Notes: generated from the letters alone by a model not told the origin. Counted from the stretch's first letter, positions 25,926-34,147 are shown. The stretch: 64,000 nt of DNA from an uncultured Hyphomonas sp. (GCF_963677035.1 NZ_OY781472.1:248001-312000), one strand, 5' to 3'. Translations and numbers: made by a program.

Positions 25926-26926
25926 CTCTGCAGGAACTCTTTCCGCAGGTCGATGTTCGATTTCTTCGTGCCGACATGTTTGGCGTCGTCCGCGAGCCAC
26001 GCCTCTGCGGCAGCGCGGCCCTCATCGCGCAGGCCCTTCAGGAAGCGCCAGCTGGTGTCGTACTTGGTGCTCAGGCTCTGGTCGAGCAGGTCCTGCCCCC
26101 CGCGGATCGCGTGGACGTTCAGGCGGCGGTATTTCTTCAGCATCGGCTCCTTCAGCATCCCGTCGTCGATCAGGCGCTGGACGAAGGCGATGGCGCGCAG
26201 CTCGCCGATCAGCGCGGCGTTAAAGCTGATCTCGTTGACGCGTTCCTGGATCTCGCCGGCCCGCTTCGGCACGCCCGGCCGCTCGATCGGGTTCAGCGTC
26301 ACCAGCAGCACATCCGCCGGTGCGCCGGCATAGATCAGCGGAAACAGGCTGGGATTGCCCATGAAACCGCCATCCCAATAGGCGTGACCATCGACCTCCA
26401 CCGCCTGGAAGGTCTGTGGCAGACAGGCCGAAGCGAGCACTGAATCCAGCGTGATCTCCTCGCCGGTAAACACCCGCACATGGCCGGATTCCACATCCGT
26501 CGCTGAGAGGAACAGCTGCAGGCCCGAAGCGCGGACAGCCTCGAAGTCGATGACATCGTCCACCGCATCGCGCAGCGGGTTCACATTGAACGGGTTGAGG
26601 TCATAGGGGCTGGCCCAGCTCTGGAGGGCGGAGGCATAGGCAAAGGCGGCCGGGCTCAGCGCGCCGAAGACCCGCGCAGGGGCGCCGCTGTAAGAGACGG
26701 CATGCCACAGGTCTTCCAGCGCCCTCTTCGCTCCATCCGCCCCGGCCGCGCCGAAGCCACCCGCAAAGGCCACCGCATTCATTGCCCCCGCTGAGGTCGC
26801 CGTGATGGCCTGGATATCGAAGTGATTCTCTTCCACAAGCCGGTCGAGGACGCCCCATGTGTAGGCGCCGTGGGCACCCCCGCCCTGCAAGGCCAGACTT
26901 AAAGGCATTTGCACCGGTTTCGCCAT
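25922..26926 (-). CDS. Patatin-like phospholipase family protein
   Basis: 334 aa with the patatin fold. The oxyanion loop is LQGGGAHGAYTWGVLDRL, the nucleophile elbow ATSAGAMN (Ser45), and the catalytic aspartate in YWDGGFMGNP. The elbow reads AxSxG rather than GxSxG, a variant I know from related alphaproteobacterial proteins. There is no signal peptide, so it is probably a cytosolic lipid acyl hydrolase. The last third is charged and helical. It is divergent from the methyltransferase gene, 72 bases away. Confidence 0.9.
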   Translation of the reverse strand: MAKPVQMPLSLALQGGGAHGAYTWGVLDRLVEENHFDIQAITATSAGAMNAVAFAGGFGAAGADGAKRALEDLWHAVSYSGAPARVFGALSPAAFAYASALQSWASPYDLNPFNVNPLRDAVDDVIDFEAVRASGLQLFLSATDVESGHVRVFTGEEITLDSVLASACLPQTFQAVEVDGHAYWDGGFMGNPSLFPLIYAGAPADVLLVTLNPIERPGVPKRAGEIQERVNEISFNAALIGELRAIAFVQRLIDDGMLKEPMLKKYRRLNVHAIRGGQDLLDQSLSTKYDTSWRFLKGLRDEGRAAAEAWLADDAKHVGTKKSNIDLRKEFLQS

Positions 26927-26998
26927 TCAAGCCTCCTGTTCGTGACCGTCCTGCGGTGCTAACCCGTGAATCGGGACTCAACCAGCGGAGAGGCCGTT

Positions 26999-28270
26999 AT
27001 GCCTGCTATTCCAGACGCAGATGCTCGCGGCGCCAGCACTGTGGTCATCGAACGCCTGGGATCGAAGGGCGATGGTCAGGTGCGAATCGATGGCGTGTGG
27101 ATTTCCGTGCCGCGCGCCTTGCCGGGCGAGGAAGTCCGCATTGCATTCAATGGCGACCAGGCCCGCCTGCTGGAGATCGTAACGCCCTCGCCGGATCGTA
27201 TGATCCCGGCCTGTCCGCATTTCGACCGTTGCGGCAGCTGCAGCCTGCAACACCTTGCCGACGGGCCATACCGCGCCTTCAAACAATCCCTGGTAATCAA
27301 CGCACTAAAGTCTCGCGGTCTGGAACCTGATGTCGAGGACATCTGGGTCACTCCGCCTGGCACGCGCCGGCGCATGTCGCTGGCGGCCCGGCGGACGAAG
27401 GCCGGCGTGCAACTTGGTTTCCATTCGCGGCGCAGCCACGACATTGTCGACATCAGCACATGCCCGGTCGCCTCGCCCGAAATCACACGAAAACTCAGTG
27501 CCCTGAAGGAGCTGTCAGCTCCGCTGGCACCGCTGAAGGGCGAGATGGTGCTGAAGGTCACGGCGATGCCAAATGGGCTGGACCTGCATATTACCAATAC
27601 AGCCACATTCGCCGCCCCGCATGATGTGATGATGGCTGGTGCAAAAGCACTGGCCGCCGGCTTCCTTCGCGTTTCAATCGGTGACGATATTCCGCTGCAG
27701 CAAGCCACGCCGGAAATTCAGGTGGGAAAGGCCTTCCTACGTCCTGCACCAGGCGGATTCCTGCAGGCGAGCCCTGAGGCCGAAGCCTTCATGGCCAGCC
27801 TCGTACGACAGCACATGAAGTTCGCACTGGAGGTCGCAGACCTTTTCTCCGGCTGCGGAACATTCTCCCTGCGCCTCGCTGAAGAGTCCCGCGTGCACGC
27901 CGCCGAGGGCGACGCGGTGGCGATCGAGGCGCTGGAAACATCCGCCCGCGCGGCTTCTGGCCTGAAGCCGGTCACGGCTGAAGTGCGAGACCTGTTCCGC
28001 AATCCCGTCCCAGCCGCCACTTTGTCCCGGTTTCAGGGTATCGTGCTGAACCCGCCCCGGCATGGCGCAACCAAGCAGGTGGCAGAGATTGCCCATAGCG
28101 GCGTGCGGCGTGTCGCCTACATTTCCTGTGATCCCGGTACGCTGGCGCGCGACCTGCGCGTGCTGGTCGATGCAGGTTACCGGATCATGCTTGTGCAGCC
28201 GGTGGATCAGTTCCTCTGGTCGTCTCATGTCGAGACGGTGGTCCTGCTGGAACTGGGCGGCGCAGAATGA
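26999..28270 (+). CDS. Class I RNA uracil-C5 methyltransferase, RlmD/TrmA family
   Basis: 423 aa. An N-terminal TRAM-like RNA-binding domain (STVVIERLGSKGDGQVRIDG) precedes an iron-sulfur motif CxxxxxCGSC (Cys72, Cys78, Cys81, with a fourth Cys in DISTCPVA). The Rossmann core has DLFSGCGTFSLRLAE, and the nucleophile lies in ISCDPGTLARD. These features indicate 5-methyluridine formation in 23S rRNA or tRNA; alphaproteobacterial members are not assigned to a single position, so no symbol is given. The ATG at 26999 has GGAGAGG upstream. The stop overlaps the Nudix gene by 4 bases. Confidence 0.92.
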   Translation: MPAIPDADARGASTVVIERLGSKGDGQVRIDGVWISVPRALPGEEVRIAFNGDQARLLEIVTPSPDRMIPACPHFDRCGSCSLQHLADGPYRAFKQSLVINALKSRGLEPDVEDIWVTPPGTRRRMSLAARRTKAGVQLGFHSRRSHDIVDISTCPVASPEITRKLSALKELSAPLAPLKGEMVLKVTAMPNGLDLHITNTATFAAPHDVMMAGAKALAAGFLRVSIGDDIPLQQATPEIQVGKAFLRPAPGGFLQASPEAEAFMASLVRQHMKFALEVADLFSGCGTFSLRLAEESRVHAAEGDAVAIEALETSARAASGLKPVTAEVRDLFRNPVPAATLSRFQGIVLNPPRHGATKQVAEIAHSGVRRVAYISCDPGTLARDLRVLVDAGYRIMLVQPVDQFLWSSHVETVVLLELGGAE

Positions 28271-28707
28271 CCGGATCGAAGCCCGTTCCCGCCGTCGGCA
28301 CAGTTTGCTTTCGCGGCGAAGACGTCGCCCTGATCCGGCGGGGCACGAAGCCGATGGCCGGCAGCTGGTCACTGCCCGGCGGCAAGATCGAGTTCGGTGA
28401 ACGCGCCAGCGATGCTGCGCTGCGCGAACTGAAGGAGGAAACTGGTCTGACCGCCCGGCTGGTGGGCCTCGTGGATGTCGTGGATGGCATTTTCACCTCC
28501 CGCACCACGGGCGATGTGACCCGGCATTTCGTGCTGTTTGACTACGCTGCTATCTGGGTTTCCGGTACGGTAATTGCCGGCGATGATGCTGCCCATGCCG
28601 AGTGGATCAGCCCGTCCCGGCTGGCAGAACTGCAAATCTGGGACGAAACCCGCCGCATCATTGAGGCGGCCCGGACGCTGGTCGCGGCCAGCCAAACTGC
28701 CTCTTGA
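28267..28707 (+). CDS. Nudix hydrolase
   Basis: 146 residues containing a full Nudix box, GX5EX7REUXEEXGU, seen as GKIEFGERASDAALRELKEE followed by TGL. The box binds Mg2+ and cleaves nucleoside diphosphates linked to another group X. The sequence is close to the ADP-ribose or MutT-like branch, but substrate cannot be fixed. It is translationally coupled (ATGA overlap) to the RNA methyltransferase, so it may clear nucleotides in the same operon. Confidence 0.92.
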   Translation: MTGSKPVPAVGTVCFRGEDVALIRRGTKPMAGSWSLPGGKIEFGERASDAALRELKEETGLTARLVGLVDVVDGIFTSRTTGDVTRHFVLFDYAAIWVSGTVIAGDDAAHAEWISPSRLAELQIWDETRRIIEAARTLVAASQTAS

Positions 28708-28776
28708 CCGGCCCCAGCGTCACCGCTCTTTGTATGACGCCAGATAAAACAACCCGAAATCTTTCAGGAGGAAGCC

Positions 28777-29562
28777 ATGACCTACGCCCCATTTGACCTT
28801 TCAGGAAAGGTTTGCGTCGTAACCGGCGGCAACAAGGGGATCGGCCTCGGCATGGTTGAGGCGCTGGCCGCCTCGAACGCCGACGTCGTCATCTGGGGCC
28901 GCAAGGAAGCCGACAATGACGCCGCCGTGAAAAAGGCCGACGCGCTCGGCACCGGCAAGATCAAAGCCTGGAAAGTGGACGTTGGCGAGGAAGCTGAAGT
29001 CATCAAAGGCATGAAGGAAGCCGAGGAAGAATTCGGCCGCATCGACTGCTGTATCGCCAATGCCGGTGTCGGCCGCGGTGCTGCGAATTTCCATGAAATG
29101 ACACTCGAAACCTGGCGCTACAATCAGCGGATCAACTCCGAAGGCGCCTTCTTCACGCTTCGCGAAGCCGGCAAATCCATGGTGGCACGCGCCAAGGCCG
29201 GAGACCCGGGCGGTAGCCTGGTCGGCACGGCATCGCTGGCCGGTATCGAAGGGGCTGCACGTAATGAAGCCTACGGCCACACCAAGGGCGGCCTGATCGC
29301 CATGATGAACGCCATCGCCACCGAATATGGCCGCTACGGCATCCGCGGGAACTCCATCTTGCCGGGCTGGATCGCCACAGACATGACCGAAGGGGCGCAA
29401 GGGAACGAAGCTTTCCAGACCAAAGTGATTTCGCGTGTTCCGGCCCGGCGCTGGGGCGAGCCGGAAGATTTCGGCGGAATCGCTGTGTATCTGGCCTCCG
29501 ATGCCTCGCGCTACCACTCCGGCGACACGCTGATCGTGGACGGCGGCTACGCGAAATTCTGA
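28777..29562 (+). CDS. Short-chain dehydrogenase/reductase (SDR)
   Basis: 261-aa classical SDR. The cofactor motif TGGNKGIGLGM is near residue 17, CIANAGVG provides the NAG motif, and the catalytic Tyr-Lys pair is in EAYGHTKGG. The C-terminal DGGYAKF ending is typical. It should oxidise or reduce an alcohol/ketone with NAD(P)(H); the substrate is unknown. AGGAGGAA before the ATG at 28777 is strong. A terminator follows. Confidence 0.92.
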   Translation: MTYAPFDLSGKVCVVTGGNKGIGLGMVEALAASNADVVIWGRKEADNDAAVKKADALGTGKIKAWKVDVGEEAEVIKGMKEAEEEFGRIDCCIANAGVGRGAANFHEMTLETWRYNQRINSEGAFFTLREAGKSMVARAKAGDPGGSLVGTASLAGIEGAARNEAYGHTKGGLIAMMNAIATEYGRYGIRGNSILPGWIATDMTEGAQGNEAFQTKVISRVPARRWGEPEDFGGIAVYLASDASRYHSGDTLIVDGGYAKF

Positions 29563-29589
29563 TTCGGCTTTCTGCAATCCAAATAAAAA

Positions 29590-29613
29590 GGGCCGCTCCG
29601 GATGGAGCGGCCC
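29590..29613. terminator. Bidirectional terminator between the SDR and the Ala-rich lipoprotein
   Basis: A perfect 10-bp stem GGGCCGCTCC/GGAGCGGCCC with a GGAT loop. On the minus strand it is followed by CTTTTTATTT, so it terminates the lipoprotein gene well; on the plus strand the tail is weaker. Confidence 0.85.
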
Positions 29614-29638
29614 AATCTATATCCGGATGGAGAACCGA

Positions 29639-29953
29639 TTATTGCGGGTCTTCGTCCGACATCGCTTCGGCAGTCGCGTCGGCTGCATCGTCAGCCGCAT
29701 CAGCGGCATCTGCAGCGGCTTGTTCAGCCGCATCCATGGCTTCGTCAGCGGCTTCTGTTGCAGCATCAGCTGCATCGGAAGCTGCAGCAGCAGCCTCGTT
29801 CGCAGCTTCTGTCGCGGCATCAGCAGCATCAGAAGCAGATTCTTCGATGACCGTGGTTTCTTCAACAACCGGCGTGTCGTCAGCCGGAGCGTCAGACGGT
29901 GCACAGGCTGCGAGAGCCAGGGCGGCAGCGCCCAAAGTGATGATGTTCTTCAT
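29639..29953 (-). CDS. Alanine-rich small lipoprotein with heptad-like repeats
   Basis: 104 residues. A lipoprotein signal peptide (MKNIITLGAAALALAAC) has its lipobox at LAAC, with Cys17 as acylation site. The mature part begins with a Pro/Asp/Thr linker and continues as about 65 residues of an Ala/Asp/Glu/Thr pattern (SDAADAATEA, DAADAATEAADEA and similar) without aromatic or basic residues. This is consistent with a long alanine-zipper coiled coil like Lpp, but it lacks the C-terminal lysine used by Lpp to bind peptidoglycan. The ATG at 29953 has AGGGG upstream. The run-on reading frame upstream (to 30343) lacks coding features. Confidence 0.75.
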   Translation of the reverse strand: MKNIITLGAAALALAACAPSDAPADDTPVVEETTVIEESASDAADAATEAANEAAAAASDAADAATEAADEAMDAAEQAAADAADAADDAADATAEAMSDEDPQ

Positions 29954-30368
29954 AATCTTACCCCTGTTAATGGTCTTTCGACCGGACGGCGTCATAGCAT
30001 CCGCCAAGCTAAACGGATAGTTCAATTCAGAAAAGGCCTCGGCATCACTGTAAAGCCCCTGAATCAAACCAATCTCTCCCAGCCCCCCTGAAAAGGCCAG
30101 AAGATGGGCAACCGGACCTATTCCCGGGCAGCGCCCGTCGGCCGGTTGCCGCGTCCTTCGTGAGGGCGGGCCAGCCCGCAAGAGCCGGTCCAATTTGGCC
30201 TCAGCATGTGACGCCGGACCGGCGATTCTGCCAGTCCATATCTTATTCTGACTGCAGAACGCGGCGGGAATGGGGCAGAGACGCGGCAGGGTGGCGCCAG
30301 CTGTTGCGTTGACGCAGCGACCGGGCCGTAAGCCGTTCCTCATAACTATTCAGAGAGAGGAAGCTCAA
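29954..30368. other. Long intergenic region upstream of NMO and the lipoprotein gene
   Basis: No gene is supported in these 415 bases. They must contain the divergent promoters of the Ala-rich lipoprotein and the NMO gene. The centre (30107-30223) has three strong GC-rich hairpins in series, and the NMO ribosome site (GAGAGAGGAAG) is at the right end. Confidence 0.55.
30107..30223. other. Run of three hairpins, candidate non-coding RNA or structured leader
   Basis: The stems are GGCAACCGG/CCGGTTGCC (30107-30115 with 30142-30150), GCGGG/CCCGC (30166-30170 with 30175-30179) and GCCGGTCC/GGACCGGC (30184-30191 with 30216-30223). The strand is undetermined and there is no clear T-tract terminator. 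Confidence 0.4.
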
Positions 30369-31352
30369 ATGGCCCTGAAAACACGCCTGACAGAGATGTT
30401 GAACATCCGGCACCCCATCATGCTCGCTGGCATGGGCGGCGTCTCCTATGCCGAAGTTTGCGCCGCCATGTGCAATGCGGGCGGCTATGGCGTGCTCGGC
30501 ATGGCCGGCACTTCACCGGATTTCATCGCCGGACAGATGAAACGCGTGCGCGAACTGACCGACCGGCCATTCGGCGTTGACCTGCTCGCCGCCAGCCCGG
30601 AAAGCCTTGAAGAATCCGTGGACGTCATCATCAATGGCGGGGCCGATTCCTTCGTTGCCGGGCTGGGTGTGCCAATGCCCATCATGGAGCGTCTGAAAAA
30701 AGCCAATGTGAAGGTCATGGTGGTCGGCGGCGCAGTGAAGCACGCCATCAAGGCCGAACAGGCTGGTTGTGATGCGGTAATCCTGCAGGGCGGTGAAGGC
30801 GGCGGGCATACGGGCCTCGTCGGCACACTGCCGCTGGTGGCCCAGGCGGTCGAAGCCGTGAAAATCCCGGTCATTGCTGCAGGCGGTATCTATGACGGAC
30901 GTGGCCTTGCCGCCGCACTCGCACTCGGCGCGCAGGGCGTGTGGATGGGCACGCGCTTCATCGCCTCCGAGGAAGCGCACGCCGCCAATATGTACAAGGA
31001 TGCCGTCGTCGGCGCAGGCGACACCGATACGACGCGCACGCGCTGCTATTCCGGCAAGCCGATGCGCTGCCGCACCAATGACTACATCAATGACTGGGAA
31101 CGCCGCCCGCAGGACATCCAACCCTTCCCGCACCAGGCGATCCATTCCACCCAGACTGGTGTCATCGGCGGCATTGGGGGCATCACGGACGAAGCCAAAC
31201 TCAACCCCGACAGTTCCTGCTTTGCCATGGGCCAGTCGGCCGGGGGTGTGCACGAAGTGAAACCCGTCGCCGCCATCGTCGCCGACATCATGCGGGACGC
31301 CGAAGCCTCCATCGACCGCATGGCGGGCATGAAGGTAAAAGAAACAGCGTAA
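30369..31352 (+). CDS. Nitronate monooxygenase / FabK-like FMN protein
   Basis: 327-aa TIM-barrel flavoprotein of the 2-nitropropane dioxygenase family. The N-terminus RHPIMLAGMGGVS is typical, as are the phosphate-binding segments QGGEGGGHTG and AAGGIYDGRGLAAAL. The MGTRFIASEEA motif is seen in both nitronate monooxygenases and FabK-type enoyl reductases. Within this superfamily, function varies from nitronate detoxification to enoyl-ACP reduction, so the substrate is open. The ATG at 30369 follows GAGGAAG. It converges with the hydroxyacid dehydrogenase gene. Confidence 0.88.
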   Translation: MALKTRLTEMLNIRHPIMLAGMGGVSYAEVCAAMCNAGGYGVLGMAGTSPDFIAGQMKRVRELTDRPFGVDLLAASPESLEESVDVIINGGADSFVAGLGVPMPIMERLKKANVKVMVVGGAVKHAIKAEQAGCDAVILQGGEGGGHTGLVGTLPLVAQAVEAVKIPVIAAGGIYDGRGLAAALALGAQGVWMGTRFIASEEAHAANMYKDAVVGAGDTDTTRTRCYSGKPMRCRTNDYINDWERRPQDIQPFPHQAIHSTQTGVIGGIGGITDEAKLNPDSSCFAMGQSAGGVHEVKPVAAIVADIMRDAEASIDRMAGMKVKETA

Positions 31353-31368
31353 ACGGTCGCCCCGCCGC

Positions 31369-32358
31369 TCAGTCCTCGAAAGCCTCCCGGTCGACGAGAT
31401 TCCTGAGCGGCTCGCCGTTCAGGTAACGGTGGAGATTGTCCACGAACGTCCCGTCCGCCCGCAGGATCGTGCCATTCGTCTGGGAGGAATCGTGCGGCGT
31501 GATCATGATCTTCGGATGATGCCAGAGCGGACTTTCCGCCGGCAGCGGCTCGACGCCTGTCACATCCAGCGCCGCATATGCCGGCCGGCCCTTGTCCAGC
31601 GCATCGACCAGCGCGTCTTCGTCCACCAGGGCGCCCCGGCCGAGATTCATGAACAGGGCATCCGGCTTCATTTTCGAGAAGAAGTCCGCCCCGGCCATGC
31701 CTTCGGTCTCCGGAGTGTGCGGTACGCAAATCAGTACGACATCCGCGTCCGGAAGTGCATCCGGCAAGACGCTGGACGGCAGGATCTCCTCGGCCCCCGG
31801 CGCCGGTCCCGGCGATCGGCGCAAGCCCGTCACATGCCCGCCAAGCGCAGTGACCCGTTTGCCCACCGCCTCACCAATTGACCCATAGCCAACGATCAGC
31901 CAGCGGCTGCCAGCAATCTCCCGCGACCGGATCCGCTTCCACTCCGCCGCTGCCTGCTGAGCCCGATGCTGCGGACCTTCTCTCAGGAAATCCAGCGCGG
32001 CCCAAAGGGCCCACTCGGCCATGGATTCGGCCTGCGTGTGGTTGGTCGTGTATTGCTTCGATGCCTTGCCAATGGCTTTCAGCGCGGCATTGTCCACACC
32101 GGCGGCCGGAGACTGGAACCAGTCCAGCCGATCAGATGCCATCACCGTCTGGACGAATGTCCTGGCAGCAGGGCCGAAGAAGCAGTCGAGGCTGCCGAAC
32201 ACGATCTCCGGTTCGACCTTGTCGGTCACCACCCGGCTACCGGCGTGATAGAAGCGCCCTTCATCGGTCATAATGAGGACATCAAGTTTATGTTCTACAT
32301 CCTTGAGCCGAGGCTGGATGCGGGCAAAAGTCTTTTCATGAACAAGGCACGTTTTCAT
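31369..32358 (-). CDS. D-isomer-specific 2-hydroxyacid dehydrogenase
   Basis: 329 aa. The NAD-binding core has IVGYGSIGEAVGKRV, then CVPHTPETEGM, and MNLGRGALVDEDAL, all typical of the D-2-hydroxyacid dehydrogenase family. The catalytic histidine motif near the C-terminus reads PHDSS, in line with the GhrA-like or OFD branch. The likely reaction is NAD(P)H-linked reduction of a 2-oxoacid such as glyoxylate or hydroxypyruvate. The ATG at 32358 is preceded by AGGAC. Its first codons overlap, on the opposite strand, the first codons of the TIGR02301 gene. Confidence 0.88.
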   Translation of the reverse strand: MKTCLVHEKTFARIQPRLKDVEHKLDVLIMTDEGRFYHAGSRVVTDKVEPEIVFGSLDCFFGPAARTFVQTVMASDRLDWFQSPAAGVDNAALKAIGKASKQYTTNHTQAESMAEWALWAALDFLREGPQHRAQQAAAEWKRIRSREIAGSRWLIVGYGSIGEAVGKRVTALGGHVTGLRRSPGPAPGAEEILPSSVLPDALPDADVVLICVPHTPETEGMAGADFFSKMKPDALFMNLGRGALVDEDALVDALDKGRPAYAALDVTGVEPLPAESPLWHHPKIMITPHDSSQTNGTILRADGTFVDNLHRYLNGEPLRNLVDREAFED

Positions 32359-32742
32359 ATCGTCCTGCTTAGCGCCCTGATGGTCTGTGGCGCAAGCGCT
32401 GCGCAATCCAGCCTGCCGATGCGCGGACCGGACTATTTCCGCGATGCCTCGGATCTGGCCGGCGTGCTGGGCTCTGCCCACGCGATCCGGGTGCGCTGTA
32501 ATGGCAGGGATGACCAGTACTGGCGGCAATACATGTCCGACATGCTGAGCTATGAGGCGCCGAATCGCGGCAATTTGCGCTCCAGCCTGGTGGCGCAGTT
32601 CAACGCGGGTTATCAGGACACCACCCGCGACTACCTGAAGTGCGACAACCGCGCAGTGGAAGCCGAAGCCCGCTTCGCCCGCGAAGGCCAGGAAATTACC
32701 GCACGTATGGCGATGCACTATTTTCCGAAAAAGCCGGATTAG
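32338..32742 (+). CDS. TIGR02301 family secreted protein
   Basis: 134 residues with a signal peptide (MNKARFHIVLLSALMVCGASAAQ). The mature part resembles the alphaproteobacterial TIGR02301 family: AYFRDASDLAGVLG-like opening, two cysteines (RVRCNGRDD and LKCDN) that may form a disulfide, and the helical FNAGYQDT segment. The role is unknown and the location presumably periplasmic. The first 21 bases overlap the start of the divergent dehydrogenase gene, so each promoter lies inside the other's coding sequence. It converges with the GIY-YIG gene, 15 bases away. Confidence 0.8.
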   Translation: MNKARFHIVLLSALMVCGASAAQSSLPMRGPDYFRDASDLAGVLGSAHAIRVRCNGRDDQYWRQYMSDMLSYEAPNRGNLRSSLVAQFNAGYQDTTRDYLKCDNRAVEAEARFAREGQEITARMAMHYFPKKPD

Positions 32743-32757
32743 GCTCAAGCTGGCTGG

Positions 32758-33216
32758 TCAGGCAATTCTCATCAAATGACTGCTGCAGATCAGACAGTCT
32801 GTGCTGCCGAACCCTTTCAGCGCGACCTCGGCGCCGCCAGTTTCCAGCAGGGCCTGCACCAGCTGGCACTCATCACCATTCTCCACGATGACAGCGGCAA
32901 GGCCGCTCGCCTCCAGCGTCAGCCGGTCAATGTGCCAGTGAACTTTCTTGTCGTGCCTGAAGTGACGCCTGATACGCGCCCCGAGACCGCCGGGTCCGTA
33001 GGCGCTGCCTGCGTAGGCATACATGCCCGGCGACAAGTGTCCCGCCTTCTGCCGGCCTGCACCGACGGGAAGTGCCTTGTCCAACAGCACCAGCAAGATG
33101 TAGGCGCCCTTCCGGCCTTTCAGCCTCTCCAACGTACCGGGCGTCACCCATTCTCCCTCGTGTGCCGCTGCATCAAGCATGACCCGCGCGGACTCGAAGG
33201 CTGGAATGCCCTTCAT
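32758..33216 (-). CDS. DUF123 / Uri-type GIY-YIG-like protein
   Basis: 152 residues of the DUF123 family, a GIY-YIG-related fold: GAYILLVLLDKALPV replaces the GIY strand, GMYAYAGSAYGPGGLGARIRRHFR the YIG strand with conserved Arg, and KVHWHIDRL plus ENGDECQLVQAL follow. CDSTDCLICSSHL-like cysteines near the end (STDCLICSSHL) could bind metal. Activity is unproven for this family in bacteria. The ATG at 33216 overlaps the soxR stop (ATGA), so it should be coexpressed with soxR. GAGAAGG upstream supports this start. Confidence 0.82.
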   Translation of the reverse strand: MKGIPAFESARVMLDAAAHEGEWVTPGTLERLKGRKGAYILLVLLDKALPVGAGRQKAGHLSPGMYAYAGSAYGPGGLGARIRRHFRHDKKVHWHIDRLTLEASGLAAVIVENGDECQLVQALLETGGAEVALKGFGSTDCLICSSHLMRIA

Positions 33217-33662
33217 TCCACCTTCTCTCCCGTCATCACGAACCGTGGTCCTGCGCCAGCGCAACGCGCGCGGTCGTCGGGGTTATAGAGTTTGCAGGTC
33301 TTCAGGCTAAGGCAGCCGCAGCCGATACAACCGTCCAGCCGATCGCGCAGCCGTTCCACCATGGCGATGTGATCATCGAGCCGTTTGCGAAAGCTCCGGC
33401 TGATACGCGTCCAGTCCGCTTTGGTGGGTGCCCGGTGCTCTGGCAATTCACCGAGGACATCCCGGATCTCTTCGATGGTCAGGCCCATCTGCTGGGCAAT
33501 CAGGATGAAGGACAGGCGGCGTATGTCGGCGCGGGCAAACTCCCGCTGGCCGGAGGGCCGGCGGTCCGGCTTCACCAGGCCGCGGGATTCGTAAAATCGG
33601 ATCGCTGAAACCGAAAGCCCGGTGCGGCGCGCGACATCCCCAATAGAGAGCCCCTGTTTCAT
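33213..33662 (-). CDS. soxR: Redox-sensing transcriptional activator SoxR
   Basis: 149-aa MerR-family regulator. The N-terminal helix-turn-helix is SIGDVARRTGLSVSAIRFYE. The [2Fe-2S] motif CxxCxCx5C is complete: Cys112, Cys115, Cys117 and Cys123 (GCIGCGCLSLKTC). Oxidation of this cluster by redox-cycling compounds switches on target promoters. The ATG at 33662 gives the standard SoxR N-terminus. A consensus SoxR box lies 31-48 bases upstream, between soxR and the divergent VOC gene; soxS is not expected outside enteric bacteria. Confidence 0.95.
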   Translation of the reverse strand: MKQGLSIGDVARRTGLSVSAIRFYESRGLVKPDRRPSGQREFARADIRRLSFILIAQQMGLTIEEIRDVLGELPEHRAPTKADWTRISRSFRKRLDDHIAMVERLRDRLDGCIGCGCLSLKTCKLYNPDDRARCAGAGPRFVMTGEKVE

Positions 33663-33688
33663 AACGGGTTTTCCTTTTTCAAACAGGC

Positions 33689-33719
33689 TTGACCTCAAGT
33701 TAGGTTGAGGGATTAGGGT
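33689..33719 (+). promoter_or_regulatory. SoxR-controlled promoter (SoxR box in a long spacer)
   Basis: CCTCAAGTTAGGTTGAGG (33693-33710) matches the SoxR operator CCTCAAGTTAACTTGAGG at 16 of 18 positions. It lies between TTGACC (-35, 33689-33694) and TAGGGT (33714-33719), a 19-base spacer as in MerR-type promoters. It is oriented toward the VOC gene at 33764. Confidence 0.8.
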
Positions 33720-33763
33720 CGTCAAATCAGAACGCAGCAAACCGAAATAAAGGAAGCAAGGAA

Positions 33764-34147
33764 ATGAAACCCGCGCTGTTTGAACATGTAAATGTGACCG
33801 TCTCCGACCCGAAGAAAACCGCTGCCATGCTGGTGGATCTGTTCGGATGGCATGTGCGCTGGGAAGGTCCGTCTAAATATGACGGCTACACCGTACATGT
33901 CGGCACCGACGACGAATATATCGCCCTCTATGCCCTGCCGACGCAGGACCGGCCGGAGCAGGAGAGCTATCACCGCACCGGCGCTGTAAACCATTTCGGC
34001 ATCCTGGTGGACGATCTGAACGCCGCCGAGCAGCGCATCCTGAACGCCGGCCTCAAGACGCACAGCCATCAGACTTATGATCCCGGCAGCCGCTTCTACT
34101 TCCACGACCATGACGGCATCGAATGGGAGGTCGTCAGCTATGCTTGA
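33764..34147 (+). CDS. VOC (glyoxalase-fold) protein, probable SoxR target
   Basis: 127-aa single glyoxalase/bleomycin-resistance fold protein: FEHVNVTVSDPKKTAAMLVDLFGW at the start, NHFGILVDDL in the middle, and FYFHDHDGIEWEVVSY at the end. Metal-ligand positions (His8, His in NHFG, Glu in IEWE) are plausible, suggesting a metal-dependent lyase, dioxygenase or binding protein. It is the first gene after a SoxR box, so it likely helps against redox-cycling drugs or quinones. AAGGAAG upstream supports the ATG at 33764. Confidence 0.88.
   Translation: MKPALFEHVNVTVSDPKKTAAMLVDLFGWHVRWEGPSKYDGYTVHVGTDDEYIALYALPTQDRPEQESYHRTGAVNHFGILVDDLNAAEQRILNAGLKTHSHQTYDPGSRFYFHDHDGIEWEVVSYA

Noticed and set aside
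29640..29840. CRISPR-like or tandem short repeats (recurring GCATCAGC-type units)
   Set aside because: The units have no constant spacing or spacers; they are codon-level repetition of Ala/Asp/Glu in the lipoprotein gene.
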